From: an uncultured Clostridia bacterium
Lineage (GTDB): Bacteria; Bacillota; Clostridia; Oscillospirales; Acutalibacteraceae
Length of the DNA stretch: 64,000 bases
Direction of reading: 5' to 3'
Assembly: GCA_938034875.1 (NCBI GenBank)
Contig: CALHND010000010.1
Span: 62,001-126,000 of the forward strand
Shown piece by piece: positions 25,907 to 33,518 of this stretch; positions within the stretch are counted from its first letter, which is position 1; each line of letters starts with the position of its first letter. Position numbers and translations under genes: made by a program. The notes under the pieces are model-generated. The model was not told the DNA's origin, did no database searches, and saw only the letters and a program-made list of their open reading frames with translations.

Positions 25907-27202
25907 TTAAGGGTCACTTTGGTACGAGGACATCTCTACGCTAGACCCGTCACTCGATGAGTCGTTGGACTGTGCACTTACATCAGAGCTTGTGTCGGGT
26001 GGAGACCCGCTTGAAACCGTGCTTGACGGCTGGGACGAGACAGAACTTGATGCTCCGCTTGACCCCCCGCTTGACCCACCGCTGGATGATCCGCTTGATA
26101 CCCTGCTTGACACATCATTTGATACCCTGCTTGATACCTCGCTTGACGATGGCTTTGGTGTATAGCGACGGTCTGTCATTACAAGCAAATCAAGGGTTTT
26201 TTGCCTATTTGATTCGGTTTCGGGATAGCACGGCTGCCAGTTATTGCGGCTGCCCGAATATACCTGGCACGGAATTATATTTTGCCGATAATCGCCTTTT
26301 TTAAGCTCAACCTGATATATTATGGTGTTTTTAACCGGTGCGGTATTTCCACCGAACAGAAAATTACCAAGTGAATAAACAATAACGCCGCCTTTGTACT
26401 TTTCAATCGGCTGCAAAACATGGGGATGCGCACCGATAACAAAATTTGCTCCTGCGTCGATCAGGGCGCGGCAGGCATCAACCTTCCACTGTTCAGGGTA
26501 GTTGGTTCCCTCAACGCCGCCGTGAAAATATATAATTTTATAGTCGGTGTCAGCATCAAGCGCCTTCATAGCCTTAATGATAGCGGTTGTATCTCCATAT
26601 GACCATAGGTCAACAAACAGCACAGCTGCTTTTATCCCGCTTTTAGTCAGGTAAACGGGTTTGTCATAATCGCCGACAATCAAGTTTTCCTTTTTTAATG
26701 CAGCTACGGTGTCATCGTAACCCGGCTGTTTATAGTCATACATATGGTTATTTACAACGCCTGTTACTTCAACGCTGCCAGCAGTAAATATTTTTGCATT
26801 TGAGGTGGCCCCGTAAAACCAGAAAGCACGAGTGCCCCCCTTTGCACGCTCGGTTAACTTGCGGTCGGTCAGCACCGTCTCGCAGTTGGCTATCGTATAA
26901 TCGTCAGACGAAAGGGTGTCATACACCTTTTCAAAAAAGTAGCTCGGCTGATAATTTTGAGCATACCAGTTGAGCGTACCCTTGCTGGCATCCCCCTTAT
27001 ATGTAGAAACGAGACAATCGCCGATAAAGGACAGCTTAAGCGTATCCCCAGCCGGCTCCAATGGCTCAGGTTGTACATCGGACGCAAACGAAACCGGATT
27101 TAATTCATTCAATACATCCTCAAGCGTAGAGGAATTGGCCGATGTACATGACGGCAGCATAAGCAAAACCGCAATGATAAGCAAAGAAAGAACCCTTTTC
27201 AA
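25907..27202 (-). CDS. CapA-family lipoprotein (poly-gamma-glutamate capsule-type metallophosphoesterase fold)
   Basis: 431 residues. A lipoprotein signal (KRVLSLLIIAVLLMLPSC, lipobox LPSC, Cys 19) is followed by a CapA-type domain from about residue 50 to 330 with LSFIGDCLVS, NCETVLTD, VTGVVNNHMYDY, FHGGVE and GAHPHVLQPIE, the His/Asp pattern of the family. The last 85 residues are a low-complexity Ser-rich tail (repeats of SSGGSSGGSSG type), probably wall-spanning. The likely start is TTG after a G-run. It is the third gene of the cobalamin-riboswitch operon, 21 bases after the S component. Why it belongs there is unclear. Confidence 0.85.
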   Translation of the reverse strand: MKRVLSLLIIAVLLMLPSCTSANSSTLEDVLNELNPVSFASDVQPEPLEPAGDTLKLSFIGDCLVSTYKGDASKGTLNWYAQNYQPSYFFEKVYDTLSSDDYTIANCETVLTDRKLTERAKGGTRAFWFYGATSNAKIFTAGSVEVTGVVNNHMYDYKQPGYDDTVAALKKENLIVGDYDKPVYLTKSGIKAAVLFVDLWSYGDTTAIIKAMKALDADTDYKIIYFHGGVEGTNYPEQWKVDACRALIDAGANFVIGAHPHVLQPIEKYKGGVIVYSLGNFLFGGNTAPVKNTIIYQVELKKGDYRQNIIPCQVYSGSRNNWQPCYPETESNRQKTLDLLVMTDRRYTPKPSSSEVSSRVSNDVSSRVSSGSSSGGSSGGSSGASSSVSSQPSSTVSSGSPPDTSSDVSAQSNDSSSDGSSVEMSSYQSDP

Positions 27203-27223
27203 TGCAACCCCCCCAAATAAATT

Positions 27224-27739
27224 CTATTGTTTATATCTATTCATTTTTATCAGCACTGATGACACGGGTACCACCAGCACCGCTGCGCAAACATTACCTG
27301 CCATATGAATTAAATCAAAAGGAAGTCCGGCAATTATCCATGTAATCAAGGCCTTACCGTTCAGTCCGAACATAAGCGCTTGTGCAGGTGAATAAAGCAC
27401 GCCAAAAAGCAATCCGTGCAAGCCGCACACCGCCATGTAAACGGGGACAGCGACCTTTTGCGGCATATTTTGCGGCAAAATCATAATTGCCGCCCACAAT
27501 ATTGTCCAAATGTATAAATAGGGCACCCACCAAAGATTGAACCCGGCAAAAGCGCCATTCAGCATAACATAAACATATATCGGAATAAGTGCGCGGCGGC
27601 GGTAGGTTATTGTGTACGCCGCTGTCAACATTCCAAGTAAATGGATATTTGGCAAAAACTCCATTAATATTTTGGACACAAACATTATTGCGCCCAGCAG
27701 GGCAAACAGTGCCATGTCGCGTACTTTTAATTTGCTCAT
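27224..27739 (-). CDS. ECF transporter S component, predicted corrinoid specificity
   Basis: 171 residues with about six hydrophobic helices. S components bind a vitamin in the membrane and dock with a shared ECF energising module. The opening KVRDMALFALLGAIMFVSKIL, with an Ala-rich first helix, and the loop PNIHLLGMLTAAYTITYRRRA are typical. The ATG overlaps the upstream DUF4430 gene stop (TAATG), so the pair is translationally coupled. The cobalamin riboswitch upstream implies vitamin B12 or a precursor as substrate; this rests on regulation, not on residues. No EcfAT genes are in the window. Confidence 0.82.
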   Translation of the reverse strand: MSKLKVRDMALFALLGAIMFVSKILMEFLPNIHLLGMLTAAYTITYRRRALIPIYVYVMLNGAFAGFNLWWVPYLYIWTILWAAIMILPQNMPQKVAVPVYMAVCGLHGLLFGVLYSPAQALMFGLNGKALITWIIAGLPFDLIHMAGNVCAAVLVVPVSSVLIKMNRYKQ

Positions 27740-28176
27740 TACTTGCCAACTGCCAATTTGTATGTTGTGCCATCGACTATTTTGGTAACATCGACCCCTG
27801 TCGACGCAAATTCATCGCCTATATAAAATGCCCAGTACATGCCGTCGGTGTCATAATCGTGGTATTCTCCGCACACCGTTTTGACATATAAACCAAATTC
27901 GCCGTCATCACCCGAAATAAGCCCCTCATCAATCAGAGCTGCGCCAACAGTGGTTTTTGTGGTTTTGATATCGTAGCTTTTGGTACTGCCATCGGCAAGC
28001 TGAGCTACAAAAGTGAAGCTATGCTCCGCCGCCTCTGCGGTATATGAGGATTCCTGTACTCCCGATGATGAGTGCGTTGCTGAATTGCCCGAACATGATG
28101 TCAAAAGTGTCATAGCCGCAACAGACACGAGCACCATAAGAACGGACAGTAATCGTTTGATACTGTTCTTGTTCAT
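27739..28176 (-). CDS. DUF4430 lipoprotein, predicted surface corrinoid-binding protein
   Basis: 145 residues. A lipoprotein signal ends in LLTSC; a Ser/Thr/Glu linker leads to a DUF4430 domain (about residues 60-143: SFTFVAQLADGSTKSYDIKT, then GAALIDEGLISGDD and MYWAFYIGDEFASTGVD). DUF4430 shares the fold of the beta domain of transcobalamin and intrinsic factor. The ATG at 28176 follows AAGGAG. Being the first gene after a cobalamin riboswitch and coupled to an S component, it probably captures corrinoid outside the membrane and passes it on. That role is inference. Confidence 0.85.
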   Translation of the reverse strand: MNKNSIKRLLSVLMVLVSVAAMTLLTSCSGNSATHSSSGVQESSYTAEAAEHSFTFVAQLADGSTKSYDIKTTKTTVGAALIDEGLISGDDGEFGLYVKTVCGEYHDYDTDGMYWAFYIGDEFASTGVDVTKIVDGTTYKLAVGK

Positions 28177-28254
28177 TAAATGATTCTCCTTAAAAATAAT
28201 ATTTTGCAAAAGTCACCAAATTGGTTTTTAAATACCACCGGCCCTCGCGGCGTT

Positions 28255-28472
28255 TATTTGGTGCAAATTTCGGGCAAGTCTTCCGGCTTTGAGAATTAAA
28301 CCGTTTTCTTCGTCGTCTTCTCAGCGTACGCCAATGACATTTCACGTTTTTCCTTGCGGCGAAAAAACGCGGACGAGCAAACATTTTCTCTTACGGCGAC
28401 GGGCTCGCGGGGGCTTTTCACCCCACTTCCTTATTAAGCCTTAAAAAAAGGCACCCCAACCTTATGCATAAG
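28255..28472 (-). ncRNA. Cobalamin riboswitch
   Basis: Reading the minus strand from 28457: GGTGCC, then TTAATAAGGAAGTGGGGTGA, AAAGCCCCCGCGAGCCCG with a CCGTAAG box, a TGTCATTGGC segment in the place of GCCACTG, and the B12-box equivalent AGCCGGAAGACTTGCC. GGTGC and GCACC at the two ends form P1. It lies about 80 bases before the DUF4430 start. Binding of adenosylcobalamin should switch the operon off. Confidence 0.88.
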
Positions 28473-28518
28473 TAAATTATAGCATTATTTGTCGAATGGG
28501 TCAATAGAAATAGGAATC

Positions 28519-28552
28519 AAAAAGGCACCGAGCCTACACTCGATGCCTTTAA
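28519..28552 (-). terminator. Intrinsic terminator of the LysW-like gene
   Basis: 12-bp stem AAAGGCACCGAG/CTCGATGCCTTT with one mismatch and a 6-base loop; T-run follows on the minus strand. Confidence 0.8.
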
Positions 28553-28566
28553 ATTAATATTTTGGT

Positions 28567-30312
28567 TTATACTTCTTCGGTATAATGCTTTTTGGTGATC
28601 AGCTTCATTACAAACAGGAATGCAATAGTAAGCACAATGCCGAGCGGCAGGCAAATCCAGATATTCTGAACAAAGCCCGAAATAATGTACATTACAAACG
28701 AAATTGCCGCTACACTAATGGCATACGGAAGCTGTGTGGAAACATGGTTAATGTGGTTACACTGGCCACCTGCCGACGACATAATTGTTGTGTCGGAAAT
28801 GGGTGAGCAGTGGTCACCGCATACTGCACCGGCGAGACAAGCGGACATACCGATAATCATAAGGTCTCCCTCGGGGAATACACTCAATACGATCGGGATA
28901 AGGATGCCGAATGTGCCCCATGAGGTGCCCGTAGCAAAGGAAATGATGCAAGCAACGAGGAAAATGATGGCAGGAAGCATCATGCTAAGTCCTGCAGCGG
29001 CGCCGTTCATTATGTTTTCAACAAATGCGGATACGCCGAGTCCATTGGTCATATTCTTAAGCGAAGCTGCAAAGGTTAGAATGAGTATTGCAGGAACCAT
29101 TGCAATGAAGCCCTGCGGTACACTTTCCATAGCGGTTTTAAAATCAAAAACGCGACGGCACATCATGTAAATAAGAATAAGTACGAGAGAAATTGCGCCG
29201 CCCCACGGCAAGCCAACGGTTGCGTCGGTGTTTGCAAAGGCGTCAACAAAATTCATATTAGCAAATGAGTTTCCGTTGCCGACATAAACGAGCGCTAAAA
29301 CGCATGCGACAATCAGAATGACAACCGGCAGAACGAGGTCGATAACCTTACCCCTTGCCGATGACTCTTCTTCATTAGAATCAGCCCTGTCTCCGCAGGT
29401 GTAAAGGTCGCCCTTAAGCTGTGCGTTCATTTCGTGCAGTCTCATCGGGCCAAAGTCAAATTTCATAAGACTGATACCGATGATGAAAACAAAGGTAAGC
29501 AGAGAGTAGAAATTGTACGGAATGGCGCGGATAAATAAGCTTATACCCTGGCCATCAGGCGCGTAAGAGGATACAGCTGCTGCCCATGATGAAATTGGTG
29601 CAATCATGCACACCGGAGCAGCGGTAGCGTCGATGAGATAGGACAGCTTGGCACGGGAAATCTTATGCTTGTCCGTAACGGGACGCATAACCGAGCCAAC
29701 GGTAAGACAGTTAAAATAGTCGTCAATGAAAATTAGCACGCCGAGTGCAAATGTTGCGAGCATTGCGCCTGTGCGGGACTTAATGTTACGCTCTGCCCAT
29801 TCGCCAAACGCCCGCGAGCCGCCCGCCTTGTTAATCATGGCAACAATAATGCCCAGAATAACAAGAAAGATGAAAATACCGGCGGTATCCGCTACGGCAG
29901 GGATAAGTCCGTCGCTGATAACTGAGTCAACCGCACCTGTAAAGGAGAAGTTGGAATTGATAACTGCACCGGCAGCGATACCGATGAACAGTGAGGAATA
30001 AACCTCTTTGGTTACCAGTGCCAAACCGATGGCAATGAATGGCGGCACGAGCGCCCAGAATGAAGCGTATAAATTGCTTGATGCAGTTACAGCTCCTGTA
30101 CCGTTACAGTCGGCGCACACATTGGCTCCACTGCAGGTCTCGCAGTCGGCAACCTTTCCGCAGCAGTCGGCACAGTAGCCCATGCCAGAGCAGCTTGTAC
30201 ATTCAACCTCAACGGCTGAAGCGCCGACATTTGCGCTCTGGAACCCTGCGATAACCATTATTGCAATAATCACAACGGCTGCAATAAGATAGGTTATTGT
30301 CTTTTTGTTCAT
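28567..30312 (-). CDS. NhaC-family antiporter-like lysine transporter (LysW-type) with a four-CxxC cysteine-rich insert
   Basis: 581 residues. One N-terminal helix (residues about 6-24) precedes an unusual segment at 38-73 with nine cysteines in four CxxC pairs (38/41, 47/50, 57/60, 66/69), patterned like the DnaJ zinc finger (CSGMGYC, CSGANVC, CNGTG). About eleven membrane helices of the NhaC superfamily follow, including FIDDYFNCLTVGSVMRPVTD and SFATGTSWGTFG. The ATG at 30312 follows AGGAGG. The lysine riboswitch upstream marks it as a lysine transporter: NhaC-type LysW was proposed from lysine regulons by comparative genomics. The direction of transport is open. Confidence 0.88.
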   Translation of the reverse strand: MNKKTITYLIAAVVIIAIMVIAGFQSANVGASAVEVECTSCSGMGYCADCCGKVADCETCSGANVCADCNGTGAVTASSNLYASFWALVPPFIAIGLALVTKEVYSSLFIGIAAGAVINSNFSFTGAVDSVISDGLIPAVADTAGIFIFLVILGIIVAMINKAGGSRAFGEWAERNIKSRTGAMLATFALGVLIFIDDYFNCLTVGSVMRPVTDKHKISRAKLSYLIDATAAPVCMIAPISSWAAAVSSYAPDGQGISLFIRAIPYNFYSLLTFVFIIGISLMKFDFGPMRLHEMNAQLKGDLYTCGDRADSNEEESSARGKVIDLVLPVVILIVACVLALVYVGNGNSFANMNFVDAFANTDATVGLPWGGAISLVLILIYMMCRRVFDFKTAMESVPQGFIAMVPAILILTFAASLKNMTNGLGVSAFVENIMNGAAAGLSMMLPAIIFLVACIISFATGTSWGTFGILIPIVLSVFPEGDLMIIGMSACLAGAVCGDHCSPISDTTIMSSAGGQCNHINHVSTQLPYAISVAAISFVMYIISGFVQNIWICLPLGIVLTIAFLFVMKLITKKHYTEEV

Positions 30313-30329
30313 TAAAATCCTCCTAAAAT

Positions 30330-30358
30330 ACAAATAACCGCGGCAGATACCACGGTTA
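30330..30358 (-). terminator. Expression-platform hairpin of the lysine riboswitch
   Basis: Stem AACCGTGG/CCGCGGTT followed on the minus strand by ATTTGTATTTT, between the aptamer and the AGGAGG site; a plausible lysine-induced terminator. Confidence 0.6.
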
Positions 30359-30361
30359 AAA

Positions 30362-30530
30362 CCATGATAGCACTCCACCCAAAAAGGTGACAGTATGCAG
30401 CATATTTTACTGCATCCCAGCAGTTTGCCACAAAGACATGGCAAACCACTTCGGCGATGATTCCTTTCACAGCGGACTGTTGTCTTCCACAGAAAAATCC
30501 CTGCTACTGATAAGCACCGCGCCTCTACCA
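30362..30530 (-). ncRNA. Lysine riboswitch (L-box)
   Basis: On the minus strand the leader reads AGAGGCGCGG, then CAGTAGCAGGG, GTGAAAGGAATCATCGCCGAAG, a long hairpin GGTTTGCCATG...CATGGCAAACTGCTGGGAT type, ACTGTCACC and GGGTGGAGTGCTAT. These are the conserved blocks of the lysine aptamer (AGAGG, GUGAAAGG-type, UCGCCGAAG, CUGGGA, GGAG-GCUAU). It controls the LysW-like transporter gene starting at 30312. Confidence 0.9.
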
Positions 30531-30722
30531 AAATTATTTGATTAATTTTTTTTATAATAAAACGATTGCTATATTTTGTCAAGTATTTTAATGAATTTTG
30601 TCGAATTGTCACAAATAATAGCGCATTTATGTTTTTTTCGTAAAGCCTTAACTTGTCCTTTCTTATTTTTCATTTAACTATATAATAAATTTGCAATTTG
30701 CACTGCTAAGGTTCATGAGCTA

Positions 30723-31550
30723 CTAAATGTCCAGCTTTGTCATTCGTGCCCAGTGAAAAATATACTGCTGAACAATTCCCGCGTATGGTCTTGACTCGGT
30801 AGGCAATTCTTTTTCATTAAAAAGTTGTTCCATAGCCCGACGAATCCACACGTCAACGGGGAAACACTCAATACGTCCCCAGCCGAACAACAGCGCACAG
30901 TCGGCAACCTTGGGTCCGATGCCGCAAATGGTCATCAGCGCCGCCCGTGCCTCGTCAATCGGCAGGCTGTAAATTGCCTCGGTATCAATTTCGCCCGATG
31001 CAAATTTACGTGCTGCGTCAAGTATATATTTAGCTCTGAAACCGCTGCGCAGCGGTGCTAAATCCTCTACGGTCAGCGGCGCAAGCACCTTTGGGTCGGG
31101 AAATGAATATCCGCCGTTGGCAAGGGGTTGTCCAAAATTTTCGCAAAGTCGTGAAATAATGCCTTTTATTCGCGGAATATTGTTGTTGGCTGAAATTATA
31201 AATGAGCAGACAGCCTCCCACGGCTCCTGCCGCAGAATGTATATACCGCCGGCAAACTGAATGGCCTGAGCAATAATTTCGTTGCCTGACACTGCTTCCC
31301 TTATCGCCTCGTAATCACGTTCTAAGTCAAAGTAATTTCGCCACACCGATTCAAATTCTTCGTAATCAACGCCGTAGAGCGTGATTTCATTGCCCGTTTG
31401 AGACAGTCGCAGCTCTTTTCCCATTGCAATGCCGCTCCAAATCCCATCCTGCTCGCTCCAGCGGAATGCTTGTCCGCAATCAAGCGTTTGAGCTAAATTC
31501 ATGTCGGTGGATATGATTAAATTTGAGCCTTCGCTCCTTACATTATACAT
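30723..31550 (-). CDS. ogg: 8-oxoguanine DNA glycosylase (OGG1 family)
   Basis: 275 residues, cytoplasmic. It removes oxidised guanine from DNA and nicks the abasic site. The N-terminal OGG domain (LAQTLDCGQAFRWSEQDGIWSG) is followed by the helix-hairpin-helix GPD domain: SANNNIPRIKGIISRLCENFG, the catalytic Lys in GFRAKYILDAARK, the hairpin ICGIGPKVADCALLFG and the catalytic Asp in FPVDVWIRRAM. These match OGG1 rather than AlkA. The start at 31550 overlaps no other feature; the gene is divergent from the DUF6062 gene. Confidence 0.9.
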   Translation of the reverse strand: MYNVRSEGSNLIISTDMNLAQTLDCGQAFRWSEQDGIWSGIAMGKELRLSQTGNEITLYGVDYEEFESVWRNYFDLERDYEAIREAVSGNEIIAQAIQFAGGIYILRQEPWEAVCSFIISANNNIPRIKGIISRLCENFGQPLANGGYSFPDPKVLAPLTVEDLAPLRSGFRAKYILDAARKFASGEIDTEAIYSLPIDEARAALMTICGIGPKVADCALLFGWGRIECFPVDVWIRRAMEQLFNEKELPTESRPYAGIVQQYIFHWARMTKLDI

Positions 31551-31645
31551 ATTATGCAGCTCCGTTAAGAATTTCTTTATTTAATATAGTCATTATATCA
31601 AATTTGTGTTATAATTCAAATAAATTTATACAAAGGACTGCTGAT

Positions 31646-32362
31646 ATGAGAGAAGATATTTGTACCATCCCCGTGTCTGAGGGCTTTGAAGAAAAGGACG
31701 GTTGCCCCATTTGCCGTATGCGAGCCATCGCAGAAAAACGCGTCATTGATTACATAATGGGCGCGGCAATGATGGAGCCGGATGTTCGTATCAACACCAA
31801 CGAACTGGGATTTTGCCGTGATCACTTCGGACAAATGATGAAGGCGGGAAATCGTCTGTCACTGGCGCTCATTCTCGACAGTCATTTGCAGGAGATTGAT
31901 AAGCAAATTTTTGCCGAAGCTAAGCTATTTAAACCGAGCGAGAAAAAAATTCGCTATCGTGCAGTACGTCTTGAGGAAACCTGCTTTGTGTGCGCCAAGC
32001 TTAATTACGGTATGTCACATATGATTGACACCATATACCGAGTTTACGAAAGCGATGAGGATTTTCGCAAGCTGTTTTCTGAGCAAACCGAGCTATGTCT
32101 GCCGCATTACACACTTCTGATGCAATATTTACCCGAGAAAATGGACAAGGATATACGCAAGCAGTTTAAGACGGCAGCAAAAAACCTTGCTCAAGGTTAC
32201 CTTCGCGAGCTATGCGGCGATGTGCGCCATTTTTGTGATATGTTTGACTATCACAATAACACCGAGGATGCCGATTGGGGCAACAGTAAGGATGCAATTG
32301 AACGGTCAATTGCCTATTTGAATGGGGAACTGACCGCCAAAGATCGAAAAAGAATAAAGTAA
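31646..32362 (+). CDS. DUF6062 family protein
   Basis: 238 residues, soluble. The N-terminal tract (ICTIPVSEGFEEKDGCPICR, then DYIMGAAMMEPDVRI, NELGFCRDHFGQM) matches a Clostridia-wide family now called DUF6062. Two CxxC pairs (CPIC at about 23-26 and CFVC at about 115-118) and further Cys/His in GFCRDHF and LCLPHY suggest a bound metal. The ATG at 31646 follows AAAGGA. It is divergent from ogg and ends at a terminator. Function unknown. Confidence 0.82.
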   Translation: MREDICTIPVSEGFEEKDGCPICRMRAIAEKRVIDYIMGAAMMEPDVRINTNELGFCRDHFGQMMKAGNRLSLALILDSHLQEIDKQIFAEAKLFKPSEKKIRYRAVRLEETCFVCAKLNYGMSHMIDTIYRVYESDEDFRKLFSEQTELCLPHYTLLMQYLPEKMDKDIRKQFKTAAKNLAQGYLRELCGDVRHFCDMFDYHNNTEDADWGNSKDAIERSIAYLNGELTAKDRKRIK

Positions 32363-32368
32363 CAATAA

Positions 32369-32396
32369 GAGCCGACGGACATCCGACGGCTCGTTT
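32369..32396 (+). terminator. Intrinsic terminator of the DUF6062 gene
   Basis: GAGCCG-A-CGGA stem paired with TCCG-A-CGGCTC, followed by a short T-rich stretch. Confidence 0.7.
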
Positions 32397-32411
32397 GTAT
32401 GTGTGGCATAT

Positions 32412-32466
32412 TGTTTGTTGGCACGGTTGAGTGCGTGTGGACAGCACGGCTGAGTGCGTACTGTGG
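32412..32466. repeat. Short tandem repeat (GCACGG-TGAGTGCGT)
   Basis: Two units of about 24 bp, GCACGGTTGAGTGCGTGTGG and GCACGGCTGAGTGCGTACTG. A TTGATAGTGC block like that at 24755 follows at 32471. Confidence 0.55.
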
Positions 32467-32594
32467 CTTCTTGATAGTGCAAATATTTGATTTGCCTATC
32501 GTACCACGGCAGGCAGCCTTTTTGCTTTTTTAATGGCCAGTCAGCATCATAACAGATATTTGTATAGGCGAACTGCGCTGTTACACTGTCACCG

Positions 32595-33113
32595 TTACAT
32601 AGCCGTAATTACGCCGCAAGCAATTTTTGTGCCTGAATTTCCGGATGGCTGGGTGTGAAAATCATCTGGGCCGCTGTGAATAATCACTGTTTTGCCGATT
32701 ATATCCGCTACTGTAAACCGATCGGTCAGCACTGTCATCCAAGCATGGCCTTTGCAACCGAAAAGCGGCGGTAAATCCCCGGCATGGAACGGATGCAGAC
32801 AATTCTGCGGATTGAAATGACCTCCCGTGTCGGCAAATGGGTCGGTTTCATTGCCAGTACAAGCGCCACCCATATGTACATGAAACGCGAAAATCGGCCG
32901 GTCACACGGTGGCGCACCCTGCGGCAATCCGTAAACATCAGCCATAACATAAACCCCTGTGCCCGTCTCGTAAAAAAATACAATTCCGGCTATGTCGGGG
33001 TACTGCGGCGAGCCGGAAAGATATGCAGCTGCTGACGGATCTCGATGCCACAGTTCAAACAGCATATCAGACGGTGTATAATTGTTGAAAAAAATAAAAA
33101 TCACCTCATCCAC
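32595..33113 (-). CDS. Superoxide dismutase [Cu-Zn] family protein, cytoplasmic
   Basis: 172 residues if the GTG at 33113 is used; the start is uncertain, and an ATG at 33065 gives 156 residues. The metal sites of the family look intact: FHVHMGG (two Cu His), GGHFNPQNCLHPFHAGD (bridging His, Zn His and Zn Asp), and HTQPSGNSGTKIACG (last Cu His and active-site loop). Cys in GACTGN and KIACG can form the conserved disulfide. There is no signal peptide, as in the YojM-like Gram-positive group. The electrostatic-loop residues are present, so dismutase activity is plausible, but some YojM-type proteins lack Cu ligands. Confidence 0.86.
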   Translation of the reverse strand: MDEVIFIFFNNYTPSDMLFELWHRDPSAAAYLSGSPQYPDIAGIVFFYETGTGVYVMADVYGLPQGAPPCDRPIFAFHVHMGGACTGNETDPFADTGGHFNPQNCLHPFHAGDLPPLFGCKGHAWMTVLTDRFTVADIIGKTVIIHSGPDDFHTQPSGNSGTKIACGVITAM

Positions 33114-33518
33114 ATACTATGCTGCAAACTGTCTTCAGATGTGTATAAAAACGGCTGGTTTTATAAAACAGTTTCGTAATCTTACAAATATTCTCAGCGA
33201 TTTTTAACGTAAAATATTTTTAGCCAGGTTATCATATAGATATAGGTCAAATTATTCGAAAACATTGGTTATTATACGTTTGTACACAAAAAATTACAAA
33301 CAAAACTGTGCAAAATATTTGAAAAAAACTTAATTTGCGTCTTGTTTTTTTTATTATTTTAATAATTATTGCAAAAGTTAGTAAATATACTCATTTTTGT
33401 TTCCAAAATAACAAAATTAATTGTTAACTATTTAGCCTTTTTTTTAACAAAATTATAATATATAATGTACCCGTACGCGTAAAATGCATAATTATATCGA
33501 AAGAGAGCGATTTTAATA
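33114..33518. other. AT-rich intergenic region with candidate ltaS promoter
   Basis: About 400 bases without a coding frame. Two TATAAT-like boxes (33454-33459 and 33461-33466) lie about 55 bases before the LTA-synthase-like gene, but no convincing -35 is seen. The AT content is higher than in the flanking genes. Confidence 0.45.

Noticed and set aside
25960..26168. Repeat-rich plus-strand frame within the CapA-like gene
   Set aside because: It is the antisense reading of the Ser/Gly-rich tail of the lipoprotein.
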